From IMG/VR virus record IMGVR_UViG_3300027861_004487, positions 1 to 25,945 of that record: a DNA stretch of 25,945 nucleotides; one strand, written 5' to 3'. Origin of the DNA: a virus. Both the position numbers and the translations under genes were made by a program. Positions 22,201-25,945 of this stretch are shown here, in pieces. The notes beneath the pieces were generated by a model. It had not been told where the DNA came from, made no database searches, and saw nothing but the letters and a program-made list of their open reading frames with translations. Numbering within the stretch: position 1 is the stretch's first letter; every line of letters begins with the position of its first letter.

Positions 22201-22524
22201 TTATTTTAATTGACTCTCTAAAAAGGACAATTCAGATTCTTTTAAAAACTCAATTATAGGATCATCTTTCATGTTAAACGTTAATTCACGAATGTGCGAA
22301 AAGTTCCTTTTGTTCTCTTGTATGTTTGAATATTTCAATGTTTTTTCTTCGGAATTTGATACAAATTGATCTCTTAGGCACACATAAACCTCTGTGGATG
22401 GGAATGTTTTTTCAAGAATTGGACGTAGATACTTCAACTGCTTAATTGTTTTTTCATTAGGCCCAAAATAACATATGCAATATCTATTTTTAATTTTTGC
22501 ATAATCAGGAAATCTTATTGACAT
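22201..22524 (-). CDS. Hypothetical protein (107 aa)
   Basis: The ATG at 22524 is chosen over an in-frame TTG at 22536. The product starts MSIRFPDYAKIKNRYCICYF and continues with a Rossmann-like alternation: strand CICYFGPNE, helix KQLKYLRPILEKTF, strand TEVYVCLRD, then a Glu/Lys-rich helix. It could be a small nucleotide- or sugar-processing fragment, but the family is not recognised. Its start codon overlaps the divergent start at 22523 (CATG), and no clear ribosome site is visible. Confidence 0.6.
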   Translation of the reverse strand: MSIRFPDYAKIKNRYCICYFGPNEKTIKQLKYLRPILEKTFPSTEVYVCLRDQFVSNSEEKTLKYSNIQENKRNFSHIRELTFNMKDDPIIEFLKESELSFLESQLK

Positions 22525-22747
22525 GAAAAACCCCAATAAAAAAAATATAGAAGGATATCAAACTCTCAACTCATTTTTTGAACAATTTGGAGACAGAGAC
22601 GTTTATACTATGATAGTATTAGAAGAGGTATTTAAGGAAATTTATGGGACAGAAGAACATTTACATATATCTGGCGAGGCGGGACAGGAAGGGCGTGCAG
22701 GTTCTCTACATGTTTCAAGGGACGAATCGCAAGATACATCCAAATAA
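22523..22747 (+). CDS. Small hypothetical protein (74 aa), overlapped by the next gene
   Basis: A CAGGAAATC about ten bases before the ATG at 22523 could act as ribosome site. The first half (KNIEGYQTLNSFFEQFGDRD, then VYTMIVLEEVFKEIYG) looks like a real helical protein. The last 32 residues (from GTEEHLHISG) share DNA with the start of the 22644 gene in another frame and look less natural. It may be a complete small gene, or the front part of a longer protein joined to the 22644 frame by a frameshift. Confidence 0.5.
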   Translation: MKNPNKKNIEGYQTLNSFFEQFGDRDVYTMIVLEEVFKEIYGTEEHLHISGEAGQEGRAGSLHVSRDESQDTSK

Positions 22748-23042
22748 AATAGAAAGTATTAGTGAGTTTAACCTGCCGGTTAAAATTCAAAACTCTATTC
22801 AAAAAAGCATCACAGATAACCGGATGCTTTGGGAAGCTTGGGCTGAAAGCTCTGATTCATTTCAAGATTTAAAAGAATCTCTAAAGAAAAGAGGGTATAA
22901 AAACTTACCAATTAGCTCTTTCCCAAAATTTAAAGAAAGTATTTCCTCGAAAATTTCATTTGGCAAGAAAGAGCAAGGAAGAGATTTTAATTTTAGGAAT
23001 TTAAAAGAAACAAAAACTATGTTGAGAAGAAAAAAAAATTAA
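22644..23042 (+). CDS. Hypothetical protein (132 aa)
   Basis: The ATG has AAGGAA at good spacing. The first 30 residues overlap the previous gene by 104 bases in a different frame. The body (IHPNKIESISEFNLPVKIQN, then LWEAWAESSDSFQDLKESLK) is helical and basic and ends in a Lys/Arg-rich tail (KTMLRRKKN), suggesting nucleic-acid or membrane-surface contact. No family is recognised. It converges on the 23039 gene with a 4-base overlap. Confidence 0.6.
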   Translation: MGQKNIYIYLARRDRKGVQVLYMFQGTNRKIHPNKIESISEFNLPVKIQNSIQKSITDNRMLWEAWAESSDSFQDLKESLKKRGYKNLPISSFPKFKESISSKISFGKKEQGRDFNFRNLKETKTMLRRKKN

Positions 23043-23335
23043 GACCTTCTAACGTAAGACCTGTGAATATAAAAATCTCCTAGGTCTGTTTCAATTAAAA
23101 AGTGCTTATCCTGCGATTCTTTTATAATTCCCCCTTTTTCAAGAAATTCTTGAGCCACCTCGTAAGCATCTCCTTCATTTGGTTCCATCTTTGAAATTAA
23201 TTTTCTAACTCCAATTTTTGATTCAACAAATATACCATTGAATGATTTTCTTTTAAATTTTTGCGAGTCTTCTTCGGGCTTATCTTTTATCCACTTTTTA
23301 AAATCATCAAAGTTGAAAAATGAATTTGTTTGCAT
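23039..23335 (-). CDS. Hypothetical protein (98 aa)
   Basis: The N-terminal half is helical and charged (FNFDDFKKWIKDKPEEDSQK), and the C-terminal half is beta-prone (KHFLIETDLGDFYIHRSYVR). There is no signal peptide or membrane segment. The ATG lies just after the stop of the 23340 gene, within AGGTAATAAAATG, so the two are co-translated. I do not recognise the family. Confidence 0.62.
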   Translation of the reverse strand: MQTNSFFNFDDFKKWIKDKPEEDSQKFKRKSFNGIFVESKIGVRKLISKMEPNEGDAYEVAQEFLEKGGIIKESQDKHFLIETDLGDFYIHRSYVRRS

Positions 23336-23339
23336 TTTA

Positions 23340-24188
23340 TTACCTAAAAAAATCTTTAACTTCTTCTTCTGTTTTTATATATGTTGCATTACTCAACTTT
23401 GGGCCACTAGAATAATCAGATACTTCTATATTTTCTTTTTTAAACCATTGCAGCAAAGCGTCTATGATTTGATTTGATTTGATTTGTTGTTCATACGCCC
23501 ACAGACCATTCTCCAATTCAATTGACGATGGACGTTCTTGGTTGAAAGAATCGTCGCAGCAAAATAGCATTAATTTATCGACTTTAAAGTTACAAGCTAA
23601 ATTTATACAGGCACAAATTACATTTCTGTAGTCGTCTATTGTTGTTCCAAGATTGTCGATCTTACAAGAGAAGTTTTCATTTTTCACAGGGTTGAATAAA
23701 ATCTTTTGACCCCTGTACGACTCTAGAAATTCTGGATTTGTTCTCATAGATGCAATACAATTTGGGTAATATCTATGTTTATCTGGAAGGCTTAATAAGC
23801 ACTCTTCATAAGGATTGGACGTTACATAGTAGTTGATTCTTCTCCGCATAGCTTGCGGGCATTCCTCTCCAACTAAGTCCCAGTACTTTAAAGCACCATT
23901 TGCAGCCAATATGCAAACGTCGTTTGGAACTTCAGATAAAATCTTTTGCTTACTTTTAAAGTCGTATCCATCTGAAACTATAATTATATTTTTAAATACA
24001 TTTGCATTGTTTTCAAGAATGGGATATTTTTTTCTTTTGTTTTTATATTCATTGTTGAAAATCAATGAATAATCCTCGCTTCTGAACGAGTTAATATCCA
24101 AAGGTGAAGAATTCTTAAAAGGATCTCTAACCCACGTTCCATCCGTTGAAAGAACATATTGGTTCGATTTATATTTTTTTATTCTCAT
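23340..24188 (-). CDS. DUF115-like Rossmann protein, possible glycosyltransferase (282 aa)
   Basis: Two segments resemble the DUF115/MptE-like fold of motility-associated sugar-transfer proteins: FKNIIIVSDGYDFKSKQKIL with ILAANGALKYWDLVGEECPQ, and later INLACNFKVDKLMLFCCDDS. In that family a Rossmann strand, N-x-A-L-K-Y and a D-D end the cofactor pocket. The match is partial and from memory, and the GPSL-type loop is replaced by SDGYDF. The ATG overlaps the stop of the repeat-protein gene (TAATG), so the two are coupled; decoration of the repeat protein with sugar is a natural guess but unproven. Confidence 0.5.
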   Translation of the reverse strand: MRIKKYKSNQYVLSTDGTWVRDPFKNSSPLDINSFRSEDYSLIFNNEYKNKRKKYPILENNANVFKNIIIVSDGYDFKSKQKILSEVPNDVCILAANGALKYWDLVGEECPQAMRRRINYYVTSNPYEECLLSLPDKHRYYPNCIASMRTNPEFLESYRGQKILFNPVKNENFSCKIDNLGTTIDDYRNVICACINLACNFKVDKLMLFCCDDSFNQERPSSIELENGLWAYEQQIKSNQIIDALLQWFKKENIEVSDYSSGPKLSNATYIKTEEEVKDFFR

Positions 24189-25945
24189 TAGTTACAAGGT
24201 ACAAATCTAAAACATGGACCATCAGTCCCATCTCCATCTCCGAGCACGTTACTGGTTGTAAACTCTATTGGAACAGGACCGCCTTTATAAACTAGTGGAA
24301 CCTCTAAATTTTCTGGTGCTTTAATTGTGATTTCGCTAGGCAGACTTCCCTTCAGTTCTATTGAGTCTGGAACGCCAACAACTTGTATTTCGGAAGGAAT
24401 TTGTGATCCATCTATTACTATCTGAGATGGGAAATTTTCTGGAACTATAAGACGAATTTCTTCTGGCAAACTAGACTCCAATTTTATTACGTCTGGTAAT
24501 TCATGCACTATTTCAACCGAATTTGGAACTTCCGTTCCTACAATTTCTATTTGTCTAGGAATAGAGTCAACCCCAGTTATTCTTATGTTTGGAATATCTG
24601 GGACATCAAGGGCTATACTCTTAGGAAGATCGTGCAAAATTCTCACATTTGGGATCTTAGGGGCAATTATCTTTATCTCAGATGGTATTCCAATATCTGC
24701 GGTTTGCACCTCTAGTAAATCGTCTCCAAATGAATCAACAAAACTGTCATCAAAAGATTGCGATCTGAACGGAGTTGCACTTGCTCCAGGACACTCAACA
24801 GCGACAGTTACAGATGCTGTAATTGTCGGAACTGGACCCCAGTTCACATCTACTGAAGGAACTGGACCCCAGTTCACATTTATATCTGGAATGTCAGAGG
24901 AGACGGTTATTACTGATGGTATATCGCAACCTTCAATACTTATTGTTGTTGGTATATCAGGACTTTCAACACTTATTGTTGTTGGGATGCTGTCAACAAC
25001 GGTTATTGTTGTTGGGATATCATCATATACGCTTATTGTTGTTGGGATGTCACCATCAATACTTATTGTTGTTGGAATATCATCATATACGCTTATTGTT
25101 GTTGGGATGCTATCAACAACGGTTATTTGGATTGGGATATCATCATATACGCTTATTGTTGTTGGGATATCATCAATAACGGTTATTTGGATTGGGATAT
25201 CATCAGTAACACTTATTGTTGTTGGGATGTCACCAGTAATACTTATTGTTGTTGGGATGCTGTCAACAACGGTTATTGTTGTTGGGATGTCACCAGTAAT
25301 ACTTATTGTTGTTGGGATGTCACCAGTAATACTTATTACTGGTGGTATATCAGGACTTTCAATACTTATTGTTGTTGGTATATCAGGACTTTCAATACTT
25401 ATTGTTGTTGGTATATCGCAACCTTCAATACTTATTGTTGTTGGTATATCAGGACTTTCAATACTTATTACTGGTGGTATATCAGGACTTTCAATACTTA
25501 TTACTGGTGGTATATCAGGACTTTCAATACTTATTACTGTTGGTATATCAGGACTTTCAATACTTATTACTGTTGGTATATCAGGACTTTCAATACTTAT
25601 TACTGTTGGTATATCATCGTAGACGCTTATTATTGTTGGGATGTCAGGGCTTTCAATACTTATTACTGTTGGGATGTCAGCTACAACACTTATTACTGTT
25701 GGTATATCATCTAAAACAAGAATTACGTCGGGGATGTCATCTAAAATTGTTATTTCAGATGGAATTGGCGGACCAGTAATCTCAATAGGACTGAACGATG
25801 GACCAGTAATTTCAATAGGACTAAACGATGGTGCTGGACCAAACTCAATAGGACTAAACGATGGTGCTGGGCCAAACTCAATAGGACTAAACGATGGTGC
25901 TGGGCCAAACTCAATAGGACTAAACGATGGTGCTGGGCCAAACTC
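24188..25945 (-). CDS. Repeat protein with I-P-T-T-I units, N-terminus beyond right edge
   Basis: One minus-strand frame is open from 24188 to the window end, at least 585 residues. At the upstream end are about four 11-residue FGPAPSFSPIE units (33-bp DNA repeats). Next come about 27 units of 10 or 11 residues of the form IPTTISVYDD or IPTVISIESPD, two WGPVP units, and a short spacer with DDSFVDSFGDDLLEV. About 130 residues of diverged IPxxIxI units follow, and the protein ends in GPCFRFVPCN. Pro and alternating Ile/Val fit a beta-solenoid or fibre. A GTG at 24877 is not the true start. A fibre, adhesin or tail-surface role is inference. Confidence 0.85.
   Translation of the reverse strand, partial: EFGPAPSFSPIEFGPAPSFSPIEFGPAPSFSPIEFGPAPSFSPIEITGPSFSPIEITGPPIPSEITILDDIPDVILVLDDIPTVISVVADIPTVISIESPDIPTIISVYDDIPTVISIESPDIPTVISIESPDIPTVISIESPDIPPVISIESPDIPPVISIESPDIPTTISIEGCDIPTTISIESPDIPTTISIESPDIPPVISITGDIPTTISITGDIPTTITVVDSIPTTISITGDIPTTISVTDDIPIQITVIDDIPTTISVYDDIPIQITVVDSIPTTISVYDDIPTTISIDGDIPTTISVYDDIPTTITVVDSIPTTISVESPDIPTTISIEGCDIPSVITVSSDIPDINVNWGPVPSVDVNWGPVPTITASVTVAVECPGASATPFRSQSFDDSFVDSFGDDLLEVQTADIGIPSEIKIIAPKIPNVRILHDLPKSIALDVPDIPNIRITGVDSIPRQIEIVGTEVPNSVEIVHELPDVIKLESSLPEEIRLIVPENFPSQIVIDGSQIPSEIQVVGVPDSIELKGSLPSEITIKAPENLEVPLVYKGGPVPIEFTTSNVLGDGDGTDGPCFRFVPCN
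24895..25640 (-). repeat. Array of 30- and 33-bp in-frame tandem repeats
   Basis: About 27 units encode IPTTI(S/T) decapeptides or IP(T/P)(T/V)ISIESPD undecapeptides. Identical neighbours (for example three IPTVISIESPD in a row) indicate recent amplification. All units keep frame. Confidence 0.9.
25800..25945 (-). repeat. 33-bp tandem repeats encoding FGPAPSFSPIE
   Basis: At least four near-perfect 33-bp units run to the window edge, differing mainly by GGGCC versus GGACC. The array continues outside the window. Confidence 0.92.

Noticed and set aside
24585-25779. Long plus-strand frames across the repeat array
   Set aside because: They lack ribosome sites and arise because the 30/33-bp units have no stop in several frames. 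The minus frame is longer, runs off the edge, and continues into non-repetitive protein.
24895-25945. CRISPR array
   Set aside because: Units are 30-33 bp but directly tandem, with no unique spacers, and they encode an in-frame protein repeat.

Overview
The window looks like part of a large, AT-rich, densely coding tailed-phage (Caudoviricetes) genome, probably a jumbo-type phage known mainly from metagenomes. The anchor is a complete large terminase at the left. Other phage-like content is a Toprim primase, a Cas4/RecB-type nuclease, several likely virion proteins, an MreB-like filament protein and a DUF5659-like small protein. I see no rRNA, tRNA, integrase, transposase or CRISPR array. The host cannot be named from the sequence. 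About 37 genes are supported; no gap between genes exceeds about 165 bases, and the coding strand switches 14 times.

Layout. 1-2114 (-): a partial unknown gene and the terminase. 2157-6684 (+): a small hydrophobic protein, then a tight GT8 glycosyltransferase / M28 peptidase / ferritin-like run, a small basic protein ending at a strong terminator, a likely virion protein, and a C-tail-anchored protein. 6847-8436 (-): two unknowns and an MscL channel fused to a zinc ribbon. 8484-10207 (+): a gluzincin metallopeptidase and a small partner. 10201-13778: a mosaic of short convergent and divergent units (lipoprotein, extremely acidic protein, unknowns, a virion-type beta protein, an exported trypsin-like protease). 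13780-17102: the nuclease and the primase face away from each other, followed by a small gene overlapping a class II fructose-1,6-bisphosphatase (GlpX type) whose GC content is higher than its surroundings. 17105-22524 (-): a large modular protein, the DUF5659-like gene, the MreB-like gene with a small co-transcribed partner and a tetranucleotide repeat after it, a GT9 glycosyltransferase and a likely structural gene with its own terminator. 22523-25945: small unknowns, a possible DUF115-like protein, and a long repeat protein, made of 10-11-residue I-P-x-x-I units, that runs off the right edge.

How they may work together. Terminase, primase and nuclease are packaging and replication functions. 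Three sugar-transfer or sugar-transfer-like proteins, two exported proteases, one lipoprotein and a channel point to heavy remodelling of the host envelope or the virion surface. The bisphosphatase and the ferritin-like protein are candidate auxiliary metabolic genes. The MreB-like gene, its small partner and the adjacent repeat form a candidate phage cytoskeleton locus. At least six genes lack a Shine-Dalgarno sequence but carry a -10-like hexamer 5-7 bases before the start codon, which suggests leaderless transcripts alongside ordinary leadered ones; this and the repeat protein are the most unusual features.
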